Shown here in pieces: positions 28,201 through 35,456 of a stretch of 64,000 bases of DNA. A model generated the notes under the pieces. It was not told the DNA's origin. It did no database searches and saw only the letters and a list, made by a program, of their open reading frames with translations. The DNA comes from Verrucomicrobia bacterium Tous-C9LFEB. GTDB taxonomy: Bacteria; Verrucomicrobiota; Verrucomicrobiia; Methylacidiphilales; UBA1321. The translations under genes were made by a program, and so were the position numbers. Each line of letters starts with the position of its first letter. The stretch's first letter is position 1. The stretch lies in the NCBI GenBank assembly GCA_002304345.1, contig NEUU01000005.1, positions 62,001 to 126,000 on the forward strand, read 5' to 3'.

Positions 28201-31200
28201 CGTCAAGGAAGCCATCGTGCTCTTGCGCGACAATGCGCGGCAGGAACGCGAAATCGCCGCCTATGTCGTGGCAAAACCCGATGGCGAGCGGTTGCAATCC
28301 GAGCGCGTGGGCGCGTGGCGGCAGTTGTACGATGACGTCATCGACAAGACGAGCCAAGCTGCTGATCCGGAACTCGATATTGTCGGCTGGAACAGCAGCT
28401 ATGACGGTCGTCCGCTGCCCGCCCTCGAGATGCGTGAATGGCGCGACCGCACCGTCGCGCAGATTCTCGCCTTGCAACCGCGGCGCGTGCTGGAAATCGG
28501 TTGCGGCACGGGTCTGCTGCTTTTGCCCACCGCTCCGCATGTCGATGCCTACTGGGGTGTCGATTTTTCTGCCGCCTCACTGAAACGCGTGGGAGCATCC
28601 GTCGAGCGCAAGGGCTGGAAGCACGTCCACTTGCTGAACCGTCGTGCGGACGAACTGGAAGATCTCACGGCGGAACGCTTCGATCTCGTCGTCATCAATT
28701 CCGTCATTCAATATTTTCCGAGCAACGACTACATGCTCAAGGTGCTCGAGCGGGTCATTGCCATGCTGCCCGACGGCGCGCGTTTGTTCCTCGGCGACGT
28801 GCGTAATCTCGAGCTGCTTTCCACCATGCAGGCTTCGGTGGAATGGAGTCATGCGGCGGACGATTGCACGCGCGAGGAACTGGCGCGTCGTGTGCGTCGC
28901 AAGGTGGAGGCCGAGACGGAGCTGTCCTTTAGTCCTGGCTGGATGCTGGCCCTGCCGGAACAGATCGCACGCATTCGCTCCGTCGATTTGCGCTGGCGTC
29001 GCATGCCCTTCGCCAATGAACTTTCCAAGTTCCGCTACGATGCGGTCCTGCAGATTGGTCCCACCACGGGCAGTCCTGTGCGGTCATGGGAAACACTGGA
29101 GGTCGTCGCTCCTGTGACGAGTCAGGATCTCGCGCAGGACTTGGAAATCGCCGCTTGGGTGGAAGATCGTAGCGAATGGGGAGCCGCCGCGCGGACCGTG
29201 GGCGAATTCCGCAAGCTGTTCGCGGCACACGCGCGTTCGCTGCAGCCGGACGATCTTGCGATTATCACCGGCACGCGTTCGCATGAAGCCGCCCGTGAGT
29301 TGACGAACAATCCGCTTCGGGCGCATATCACGCGGCAAGCGCAGGCCGATTTACGCCGCTACTTGGAAGAGCGTTTGCCCGCGCACATGATCCCGTCGAC
29401 GCTTTGCGTGCTCGATCATTTTCCCGCGAACCGCAGTGGCAAGGTGGATCGCGCCATGCTGCGCCAGATCGAGGAGGACCGCCACGATGGCACGGTGATC
29501 GAACCGCCCGCCACGGAAATGGAACGCCTCGTCGCCAAGGTGTGGTCGGAGCTTTTGCAAATCGAAGCGATCGGTCGTCACGATAATTTCTTTTCACTCG
29601 GCGGCCACTCCTTGCTCGCGATGCGTGTCATTGGCCGCTTGCAGGATTTGATCGAAGTCGACGTCTCGACGGTGCTGCAGAGTTTCTTCGCCCGGCCCAC
29701 GCTTGCTGAGTTTGCCCGCGAGCTGGAGCCCACTGCGCAGACCCGCGCCGTGTCGCGCATTCTTCCCGGCACAGCATCGGGCGACATCCCGCTGTCGTAT
29801 GCGCAGCAACGGTTGTGGTTCCTGGAAAAATTATTTCCCGGACAGACCGCTTATCAATCGCCCTTCGGTTTGCGCATGACGGGTTCTATTCCCGCTGACC
29901 TTGTCCGGCAAGCCTTGCAAGCGGTGCTGGATCGCCATAGTGCGTTGCGGACCATTTTTGCGACGCGACAAGGCCGCGCCGTGCAACTCGTGCAGGAGAA
30001 CGTGGTCCTGCCCTTTTCCGTCGAGAGCTGGAATGGGCAAGGCGACGCGCAAGCGTGGTTGCAAGCGCAGGCGAATGTGTTCATCCGCAAGCCGATCAAT
30101 CTCGAGTGCGATCCGCTGATCAAGGCGAAGTGGTTCCAGCTCCGCGAAGGCGAGCAGGTGTTGCTTTGCTCGATCCATCACATCGCTTTCGATGGGTGGT
30201 CAGCGCCGATTTTATTGAACGAGTTTTTAAGCAATCTCGATGGTCTTCTCAGCGGGTCATTACCGTCGCGTCCGCCGCTGGCCATTCAATACAGCGACTA
30301 CGCTGCCTGGGAGCGGTCACCAGTACAGGAAGCGCGCTGGGGCGAGTCGGCGGCCCATTGGCGCGAAGCGCTCGCTGGTTGCGAACCGTTGCGATTGCCG
30401 CAGGAAGGCGAACCTGCCGGGGAAGCCGGACAGGTGAAAATTAAAATTTCCCGCGAGGTGTCCACGGCTCTCCGTGAGTTGGGTCAGCGGCAGGGCGCTT
30501 CGCTTTTCATGACCTTGCTTGCCGGGTTCGATGTGCTCTTATCCCGCTGGAGCGGGCAGGAACGGTTTATCCTCGGCACTGGGATTGCCAATCGGCACCA
30601 GAAAGAGTTGCAGGAACTGGTCGGCTTTTTCGTGAACAGTCTGGCGTTGCCCGCAGATCTGTCCGGCCAGCCAACGTTCAACGAATTGCTCACCCGCACG
30701 CGCGACACGGTGCGCACCGCTTTTGCGCATCAGGAAATTCCCTTCGAACGGCTCGTGCAGGAATTGCAACCGGAACGCACGCTGCGCAATCCGCTCTTCC
30801 AGGTGGTCTTCCTGTTGCAGGACGCGCCGCCTGATCGCTGGCCGATCTCCCATTTCCAGATCGAACCGTACGCGCTCGAATGGACGACCACACGCATGGA
30901 TCTGGAGTTGCATCTGAGCGACGCGGAAGAGGGGATTCACGGCGTCATGTATTACGACCGCTCGCTCTTTTCCGCTGGTACAATGGAACGCGTGGCGCAT
31001 CAATTGGAGCGGATTTTGCAACAGGTCGCCGTTGCCCCGGACCAACCGCTTTCGGAGATCCGGCTCCTCGACGATCAGGAGCGTCAGCGCCTCCTCCAAC
31101 AGGGCAGTCAGACTGAAACGGCCACCAACGCCCGCTCGATTCTGGAAGTGTGGAATGAGACGATTCGACTTCACTCCGATCATGTCAGCGTGCATTGCGG

Positions 31201-34200
31201 CGAACGCATTCTCACCTATGCGGAATTCGATGCGCAGGCCAATCGACTCGCCCGGCTTCTCCGCGCTAAGGGGGTGCGGCCCGAATCGCGCGTGGCGCTT
31301 TTGATGGGGCGTCGACCGGAAACCATCGTGGCGATGATCGCCGTGCTCAAGGCAGGCGGCGCTTACGTGCCGCTCGATCCGGAGCACCCGGCGGAACGCT
31401 TGCAATGGATGATCGATGACGCCGCGCCGTTGTTCGTTCTGACGGATGGTGCTTACTTCGAGATGGATCACCTCGTGCTGGATTGGGACGAGGCGATGCG
31501 CGAGGCCGCCGCGCTCGATGCCACGCCGTTGCCGGTGGCGGCGCGGGGCGATAATCTCGCTTACCTGATTTATACATCTGGTTCCACCGGCTTGCCCAAG
31601 GGTGTGGCGATCACACACGGCAATCTCGGTCACGCCGCGGAAGCCTTGGCGAAGGCCTACGCGGTGCGACCTGATTCGAGCGTCATGCAACTGGCCACGT
31701 TCACGTTCGATGCCTCGGTGGCCGAACTCTTCATGGCCTTCGCGGTCGGGGCCCGGCTGTTGATGCCCGCCACGAAGGATGAGTTGGTGGGCCAATCGCT
31801 CTGGCAGTTGCTGAAAAAAGAGCAGGTCTCCCATCTGCAAATCACGCCGTCCGCGCTCGCCTTGCTGCCCGTGCAGCCCTGGCCGGGATTGGAAACCCTG
31901 ATTGTCGTCGGCGAAGCGTTTCCGAAAGAACTCGCCGAGACATGGCGCGCGCATGCGCGATTGATCAATGGCTATGGTCCGACCGAGGGCACCATCTGCG
32001 CGACCTGCGCCACCGAATGGATGGTCCATACGCCGCCGCCGATCGGTCGTCCGATCGAACGCGTGACGGTTTACCTTCTCGACAATGCGATGCAACCGGT
32101 GCCTGTCGGTGCGCCGGGTGAAATCTATATTGGCGGCGCAGGCGTCGCGCGCGGGTATTGGGAGCGGGTGGAATTGACTGCGGCGCGTTTTGTGCCGGAC
32201 CCGTTCCATCCGCAGGAGGGAGCCCGACTGTATCGCACCGGCGATCGCGGTCGCTGGCGCGCGGATGGACAAGTGGAATTCCTCGGCCGCGTGGACGATC
32301 AGGTGAAGATTCGCGGGCAGCGCATCGAGTTGGGCGAAATTACAGCCGCGCTGTTGTCTCACTCCGGCGTGCGCGAAGCCGCCGTGCGCGTGGTGGAAGG
32401 CGAAGGCCGCGAAGCCATCTTGGCCGGTTACGTTGTGGCGGCAGAAGACGGCGAAGCCTTGAGCCACGGCCACGTCGCTGACTGGCAGCGCTTGTACGAT
32501 GGACTGATGACGCAGCCGCACGCGGAAGCCACTTCGACTTTCAATATCAATGGGTGGAATAGTCTCTACACGGGTGGACCGCTTCCGGCGGAAACCATGC
32601 GCGTCTGGCAGCAGTCGATCACCCGGCAGATTCTGGCGTTGCAACCGCGCCGCGTTCTCGAGATTGGTTGCGGCAGCGGCTTGATGCTTTTCCCCGTCGC
32701 GCCGCATTGCGAAAGCTACTGGGGCACCGACCTCTCGCAAGCCACGTTGCAGCGGCTTGAGCGCGTCGTGCAGGAGCAGGGACTCAAGCAGGTCAAACTC
32801 TGGCATCGTCCCGCCGACCAGTGGGATGATTTTGTCGGGACGAGTGTCGATACCGTGGTGTTGAACTCGGTTGTGCAATATTTCCCCACGCTCGATTACC
32901 TGCGGCAAGTACTCGTGCAAGCCTTGCGCGTGGTGGCGCCGGGCGGACGCATTTTCCTTGGCGACGTGCGGCATCTCGAATTGCTGGAAGCTTTGTATGC
33001 CTCCGTGGAATTGGCTCGCGCCGGGGAGAATACCAGTCGCGAGGAATTGCGCCGTCGCGTCGCGGCGCGTCTGGAACGCGAGGAAGAGCTGGCGATCAGT
33101 CCCGCCTTCTTCCGCAACTTGACGGAGTTCAGCTCGCGCCTGACGCGGATCGAAATCCGTCCGCGTGGTGGCGTTGCCAACGAACTTTCCCAATTCCGTT
33201 ACGATGTTGTCCTGCATGTGGACGATGCGGCGGAAGCGATGGAACCCTTCGGTTGGTCTGCCGAGGTGGAGAAAGCGCTCGTCCGTGACTGGCAGACACT
33301 GCAGTGGATTCGCGATGAATTGATCGCGCCGGACGCGCGGACTGCGGGCGAATGGCGCTCCAGAATCGATCAGTTGCCGGAGCGTTTCACAGCGGAAGAG
33401 CGGTCGGCCTTGCTCGCGGAAAAAACGGTGGAAGGCCGCGCGTTCTCCAATCATCCGCTGCATCACCGCTCGCGCGAGCAACTCGTCGTTGCCTTGCGCA
33501 CCCACTTGCGCCGCACTCTGCCCTCGGTCATGGTGCCGTCGCATCTTCTGGTGTTGGACCGGATGCCGCTCACGGTGGGCGGGAAAATTGATTTACGCCG
33601 GCTTCCCGTACCGATGACCCAGGCGAGCTGCGCGGATCGCGTCCCGGTGCAGCCGCGTCATCCGATGGAAGATCTCGTCGCCTCGGCCTACGCGGAAGTG
33701 CTCGGTTTGGAACGCGTCGGTCCGACCGATAATTTCTTCGAGCTCGGCGGTCATTCGTTGCTCGCATACAGCCTCATGGAAAAACTGCGACAGCGCACGG
33801 GGCGCGAACTTTCGCTGACCCGTTTCTTCACCGGTCCTACGGTGGAACAGGTCGCGGCGAATTTGCTCGAACAGACGCGCGAGATGGCGTGGTCCCCCTT
33901 GGTGCCGATTCAGACCTCGGGGCAGGAGCCGCCTTTCTTTTGCGTGGCACCGATTTTGGGCACGGTTTTTCCGTACTTCGAGCTGGCGCGTCAGCTCGGC
34001 CCCAATCAGCCGTTCTACGGATTGCAGCCGCGTGGGCTCGACGGCAAACAGACTCCGCATGATTCCATCGAAGCGATGGCGCGGGAATTCGCCGAGGCAA
34101 TTCGTTCTGTGCAGCCGCAGGGTCCGTACCGGATCGGCGGCTGGTCATTCGGTTCGCCGGTTGCGTTTGAAACGGCGCGTCAACTTGAAGCAATGGGGCA

Positions 34201-34783
34201 AACCGTGTCGGTGGTCATCAGCCTCGACGGTGCCTTGCCCACGCCGCGACAAATCATGCCGCGGAGCAGTCTGGCCAAAGGCGTGTGGTGGGGAATGACC
34301 GCCCTGTTCCGTCAGACGCTTCCCTATCTTGGCGATTACCTGTATCTCGCCGCGCAGTCGTCGCGGCTGCTGCGTCCGGAATCCGCTGCTTCGCGTCAGC
34401 CGTGGTCCTTCACCGCCTGGATCGGCGAACGGTTGGGTCGTCTCGCGGGTGCGCCGGTCGTGTCCAAACAATCGCGCTTGCTGCTCGTCGAGCAACCGCT
34501 GTGGCGTGGCATGTTTGCGGTTTTTCGCGCCAATCTTCGCGCCTTGCGGGGCTATCACCCGCAGCCGATTCACGCGCCTGTGATCCTGTTCTATAGCGAG
34601 GCCAGTCCCGTGGGCCGTCAGCCGTTGGATACTTGGCGCGGAATGTCGCCCGGGATTGAAGAAGTGCCTGCCTCGGGCGAGCATATGACCATGCTGCGTT
34701 CGCCGCATGTGGAAGGTCTCGCCAAAGTGCTGCACCAGAAATTTGATGCGGCCGTTACAGTCCGCTCCACGACCGGGTCGTGA
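19244..34783 (+). CDS. Four-module nonribosomal peptide synthetase, C-A-T x2, C-A(nMT)-T x2, TE
   Basis: This is a 5,179-aa NRPS, numbered from the ATG at 19244. Module 1: C (HHxxxDG at 129), A (YTSGSTGKPKG at 617), T (Ser 998). Module 2: C (1193), A (1672), T (Ser 2058). Module 3: C (2248), A (2721), N-methyltransferase inserted in A (VLEIGCGTG at 3082), T (Ser 3456). Module 4: C (3645), A (4110), N-methyltransferase (VLEIGCGSG at 4471), T (Ser 4838). The end is a type I thioesterase (GWSFG, Ser 4968). All C motifs and T serines look intact, and there are no epimerase domains. It predicts a tetrapeptide with residues 3 and 4 N-methylated. The N-terminal C domain suggests N-acylation or upstream loading. 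A GTG start at 19184 would add 20 residues; neither start has a good ribosome site. Confidence 0.95.
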   Translation: MRLSIGQEALYFEHQANPHSFALNESTLMRLRSELNVEALHRAIQRLVDRHENLRVNYRLTASGVEAMVHPQVRVDFQAIDASAGGETAVAAALVAIQNQRLDLERDPLFLVRLWSLSPTDHRLLFLYHHIVVDGWSHWMLLEELRMCYRAECGGEPAQLPPIEEHFENYVRAQEEFLASPRAATLASYWEKKLADAPVRLNLPTDHPRSETRDDRGDSVGVTLAPELYTALSELATSRRTSLYTLLLAAYQALLHRYTGQTDILVTSPVHGRNDKRWNSLVGYFVNQIVLRGQPTAAMSFEDFWAQLRTTVFGAYKNAAYPFPLVVRQAAQQQETRSSMAHVSFVYQKSQYRDDDLLLVYPGASTDDHVDFAGLDASALTPPQKPCQSEIGLIVAEARQSLRLQFTYQTALFEAATIRRFAAHFQEVLTAIVRDPSQGIGQLGELAGVPVIHRQELLPPRPPLPVESTIVEKVAAIRARYPDHVAIECDGMTVTYAELDVRSTQLARRLQGLGVRRDEVVGLLLERSPEAIISLLAIQKAGAAYLPLSPDYPQDRLEYLVRDAGVQVVLTAPPDRREIDSPVQWLDVTTLTEFSLPESAEAPLIDPLPAQAAYLIYTSGSTGKPKGVIVSQGNIATLAQSFALLFRLKPESRMMQFASLTFDASCAEIFPALVTGARLVIPARHQLLPGRETVDLMERSQVTHLVATPSGLSLLPPRDLPALEMIILGGEVISPALQQQWRKRCRLINGYGPTEATVAVTSSEEWEEDELPPIGREMEGTEAYVLDTSLQPVPKGVSGEIYIGGAGVARGYRNRPDFTAERFIPDGFSGRPGARLYRTGDLGRWREDDQLEFLGRIDQQVKIHGHRMEPGEIEALLLEHPAVTAAAVLARKNQRDEMELVAFVTASRPEDFRAYLAAHLPVYMVPAAIAVLDVMPLTIGGKIDRQKLQVLPVATAPTTARVPLETAMEKEIGAVWSELLQVDGVGRYDHFFALGGHSLLAIRVIGRLHESLSFEISRGLQLFLSHPVLEDFARRLESICSGEVASNRKNESIPTVENGSRYPLSFAQEQLWFVNQLDPGNTAYNIPLVLRLRGNLDADALARAVDALAQRHSSLRTCFQASDAELQQQIVDLHLPLEKIALAGETVEARLVEATAHLRAILQRPFDLRSAPLHRVMLYSLAPDDHLLLTEFHHIIADGWSFGIYQRELAALYADFAAGRESSLPSLPIQYGDFAVWQRDRLSGERLQQLNDYWLKQLAHTTPTELPWDQARPAVQTFQGATHRSRIEPALLARLKHLAREENASLYMALLAAFNVLLHRYSGQEDILVGSPHANRLRPEVEGLIGAFANVLVLRSHPTPDESYRRLLTATRDMANAAFAHQELPFEKLVNQLGLERDLSRNPLIQVVFALQNAGGNEASWPGLTAQEFDVPVDSTRVDLECHVRELDNAAEILFVYNTALFAPATIERFSRYWLTLMESIVADPDRAIGQLAMMEDAERQCVLDWSCGVKVRECAGTGQTLTALMERAVLEYPLETAVEWDGVAMSYQDLHVEANKLARHLVEVHGVKPERRVGVLMGRSLDAVMAFLAIQKAGGVYVPLDPDYPVSRLEFLIADAGLDLILTGEKSAPELTVSSRVTCLTMREARIRCADETGMPLPPRCQGDHAAYMIYTSGTTGQPKGVVIPHVGIVNTVLAMVRDCGLKPGMRFYQFCSLSFDPSLVEIAGSLASGATLVIGRKDETAPGEPLWRFLSQQRVTHLQITPSALAFVPCRKWPELRLVITGGENLPQTLALRWREHARVINAYGPTETSVCATLTDAWKSATPPIGFPLPNAQVYLLDATLQPVPAGVRGEVCVGGVGVARGYHQRPELTAERFIPDPFSTQPGARLYRTGDQGRWLADGQIEFLGRIDTQVKLRGFRIELGEIETILLEQPEVQDAAVVISANARSESLVGFIVAEDVAGKEQLPEQCLRQLRALLPAHFVPNALYLLETLPSTPNGKVDRAQLARLAATRTAVKSFSAPTTPMEQRVAAIWSEALGVERVGREDSFFALGGHSLLATRVLARLQEAMSLDVASALKNFFRYPTLSEFCAALETGVEMVDDIPCEPGRTTAPLSFAQQRLWFLHQLFPLDVSYNVPIQFRLRGAISQEALTAAVQELIDRHSILRTRFRPDGRGGAMQEISPSMRARIEMQTFAKNGFTDAGEWANHHASAFIQAPFDLEKGPLFRMQCLHLGEGEYRFVCCLHHIIFDGWSAPIFINELFDNLDLKLGLKPVTRPPLPVQYADFAAWERQPAQESRWLSALEYWRHQLRDLPALELPGDHPRQAAPSGRAGRLFFEIPAELLAKLETLTRQSEATPYMGFLAAFQFLLGRWSGQDDFSVGTAVANRNQKELQNLVGFFVNSLVLRADLRGAVSFTELLTRVRATARDAFAHQEMPFERLVEELHPSRELFNPLFQVVCVLQQPQQVHYERAHFLADWVAPEVPLARVDIELHLFAHDDGFSGGLVYDRALFEPETIEQLAAQYVRLLEKIVSDPNRPLREFDLRTEKEVRNGSPMPLAETEPASTDFTQRFSLVAAIHPDRVALEEKERCLTYAELDALTDRVAQRLQQRGVGPETIVGVMMDRSIEVVAAMLAIMKAGGAYVPLDRNYPPDRLAFIVRDIDLQYIVTEGHSLPVEGRMMEWLDWSSLAQPDGGMELDTRFAAAVLHPQQAAYLIYTSGSTGMPKGVVATQASLCASMAAQTEAYQMGPESRMLQNASLNFDASVLEIFSPLWAGARLVIPEKNARIPGPEMIRTLRRHAVTHLVITPSALVSLPEAELPELQVIVCGGEALPQSVITTWKPGRLLINGYGPTETAVCVSVASEWETNRRAPIGRPLPTTQLYLLDEELRPVPVGARGELYIGGAHVTRGYLNRPDVTAEHFIPDPFSDEPGARLYRSGDLGRWRADGQIDFLGRRDDQVKVRGFRIELGEIEAALHEHPSVKEAIVLLRDNARQEREIAAYVVAKPDGERLQSERVGAWRQLYDDVIDKTSQAADPELDIVGWNSSYDGRPLPALEMREWRDRTVAQILALQPRRVLEIGCGTGLLLLPTAPHVDAYWGVDFSAASLKRVGASVERKGWKHVHLLNRRADELEDLTAERFDLVVINSVIQYFPSNDYMLKVLERVIAMLPDGARLFLGDVRNLELLSTMQASVEWSHAADDCTREELARRVRRKVEAETELSFSPGWMLALPEQIARIRSVDLRWRRMPFANELSKFRYDAVLQIGPTTGSPVRSWETLEVVAPVTSQDLAQDLEIAAWVEDRSEWGAAARTVGEFRKLFAAHARSLQPDDLAIITGTRSHEAARELTNNPLRAHITRQAQADLRRYLEERLPAHMIPSTLCVLDHFPANRSGKVDRAMLRQIEEDRHDGTVIEPPATEMERLVAKVWSELLQIEAIGRHDNFFSLGGHSLLAMRVIGRLQDLIEVDVSTVLQSFFARPTLAEFARELEPTAQTRAVSRILPGTASGDIPLSYAQQRLWFLEKLFPGQTAYQSPFGLRMTGSIPADLVRQALQAVLDRHSALRTIFATRQGRAVQLVQENVVLPFSVESWNGQGDAQAWLQAQANVFIRKPINLECDPLIKAKWFQLREGEQVLLCSIHHIAFDGWSAPILLNEFLSNLDGLLSGSLPSRPPLAIQYSDYAAWERSPVQEARWGESAAHWREALAGCEPLRLPQEGEPAGEAGQVKIKISREVSTALRELGQRQGASLFMTLLAGFDVLLSRWSGQERFILGTGIANRHQKELQELVGFFVNSLALPADLSGQPTFNELLTRTRDTVRTAFAHQEIPFERLVQELQPERTLRNPLFQVVFLLQDAPPDRWPISHFQIEPYALEWTTTRMDLELHLSDAEEGIHGVMYYDRSLFSAGTMERVAHQLERILQQVAVAPDQPLSEIRLLDDQERQRLLQQGSQTETATNARSILEVWNETIRLHSDHVSVHCGERILTYAEFDAQANRLARLLRAKGVRPESRVALLMGRRPETIVAMIAVLKAGGAYVPLDPEHPAERLQWMIDDAAPLFVLTDGAYFEMDHLVLDWDEAMREAAALDATPLPVAARGDNLAYLIYTSGSTGLPKGVAITHGNLGHAAEALAKAYAVRPDSSVMQLATFTFDASVAELFMAFAVGARLLMPATKDELVGQSLWQLLKKEQVSHLQITPSALALLPVQPWPGLETLIVVGEAFPKELAETWRAHARLINGYGPTEGTICATCATEWMVHTPPPIGRPIERVTVYLLDNAMQPVPVGAPGEIYIGGAGVARGYWERVELTAARFVPDPFHPQEGARLYRTGDRGRWRADGQVEFLGRVDDQVKIRGQRIELGEITAALLSHSGVREAAVRVVEGEGREAILAGYVVAAEDGEALSHGHVADWQRLYDGLMTQPHAEATSTFNINGWNSLYTGGPLPAETMRVWQQSITRQILALQPRRVLEIGCGSGLMLFPVAPHCESYWGTDLSQATLQRLERVVQEQGLKQVKLWHRPADQWDDFVGTSVDTVVLNSVVQYFPTLDYLRQVLVQALRVVAPGGRIFLGDVRHLELLEALYASVELARAGENTSREELRRRVAARLEREEELAISPAFFRNLTEFSSRLTRIEIRPRGGVANELSQFRYDVVLHVDDAAEAMEPFGWSAEVEKALVRDWQTLQWIRDELIAPDARTAGEWRSRIDQLPERFTAEERSALLAEKTVEGRAFSNHPLHHRSREQLVVALRTHLRRTLPSVMVPSHLLVLDRMPLTVGGKIDLRRLPVPMTQASCADRVPVQPRHPMEDLVASAYAEVLGLERVGPTDNFFELGGHSLLAYSLMEKLRQRTGRELSLTRFFTGPTVEQVAANLLEQTREMAWSPLVPIQTSGQEPPFFCVAPILGTVFPYFELARQLGPNQPFYGLQPRGLDGKQTPHDSIEAMAREFAEAIRSVQPQGPYRIGGWSFGSPVAFETARQLEAMGQTVSVVISLDGALPTPRQIMPRSSLAKGVWWGMTALFRQTLPYLGDYLYLAAQSSRLLRPESAASRQPWSFTAWIGERLGRLAGAPVVSKQSRLLLVEQPLWRGMFAVFRANLRALRGYHPQPIHAPVILFYSEASPVGRQPLDTWRGMSPGIEEVPASGEHMTMLRSPHVEGLAKVLHQKFDAAVTVRSTTGS

Positions 34784-35456
34784 CGGTCCAGTCCAGTCCT
34801 TCCACCGCCAGCGCGGCGGAGTAGTCGGGCGGGCTGGGGAGATCACTCACGCGCCAACGCGTCACTTCTGCCGGAGCGAAGCGCGTGGCGAGCAGGGCCG
34901 AGGTGCAACCCGGTTCCAGCGATACATCGAACTCCGCCAGCGGGAGCGAAAGGCCGTCCCCGCGCGCTTTCAGCCAGGCCTCTTTGCGCGTCCAGATTCG
35001 AAAGAACGCAGGGGTTTGTTCTGCAGCGGGAAGTTGAAACAGGGTGGTCGATTCGCTCTTGGAAAAGAAACGTGCTGCGAGCGTGGCGAGATCGGGCAGG
35101 GGTTTGATTTGCTCCACATCGACGCCCACTTCGTAATCGTGGCTGATCGCCACCAGCGCGAGATCTCCGGAGTGCGAGAGATTGAAATGCACACCGCAGT
35201 GCGGCGGTTCCAGTCGCGGTTTTTCCCAGCCGTTTTGCTGAATCATGATGTCAGCAGGAGCAAGCGAAACATGTTGTGCCAGCAAAGATCGCAACGCCGC
35301 GTGACTGATGCTGTAGCGTTGACGGTCCCGCTCGAAATGAAAGGCGTCCGCTTTCGTGCGTTCGGCGGTGGAGAGGAGCGCGCGGCAGTCTTCAATCTGC
35401 GCGAGGTGCTCGGTCCAGGCGATGGACCAGACTTCCACCGTGCCGGGCTTAGTCAT
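34755..35456 (-). CDS. Sfp-type 4'-phosphopantetheinyl transferase
   Basis: This 233-aa enzyme transfers phosphopantetheine from CoA to T-domain serines. The magnesium motif GVDVE is at 111-115 (D113, E115), followed by FFRIWTRKEAWLKARGDG at 151-168 with catalytic E159. The N-terminal NLSHSGDLALVAIS is also typical. It presumably activates the adjacent NRPS, whose 3' end it overlaps by 29 bp in convergent orientation. Its start codon lies within the last codons of the LacI gene (8-bp overlap), so its translation is coupled to that regulator. The length is normal for the Sfp group. Confidence 0.95.
   Translation of the reverse strand: MTKPGTVEVWSIAWTEHLAQIEDCRALLSTAERTKADAFHFERDRQRYSISHAALRSLLAQHVSLAPADIMIQQNGWEKPRLEPPHCGVHFNLSHSGDLALVAISHDYEVGVDVEQIKPLPDLATLAARFFSKSESTTLFQLPAAEQTPAFFRIWTRKEAWLKARGDGLSLPLAEFDVSLEPGCTSALLATRFAPAEVTRWRVSDLPSPPDYSAALAVEGLDWTVTTRSWSGL

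Noticed and set aside
30539-33544. 1,001-aa open frame on the minus strand inside the NRPS
   Set aside because: It mirrors repeated NRPS domains in GC-rich DNA; the translation has no domain motifs and is rich in Arg, His and Asp in an irregular way.
19244-34783. Epimerisation domains or dual C/E domains giving D-residues
   Set aside because: Between each T and next C there is no E-domain-sized segment, and no extended N-terminal histidine motif of dual C/E domains was seen.
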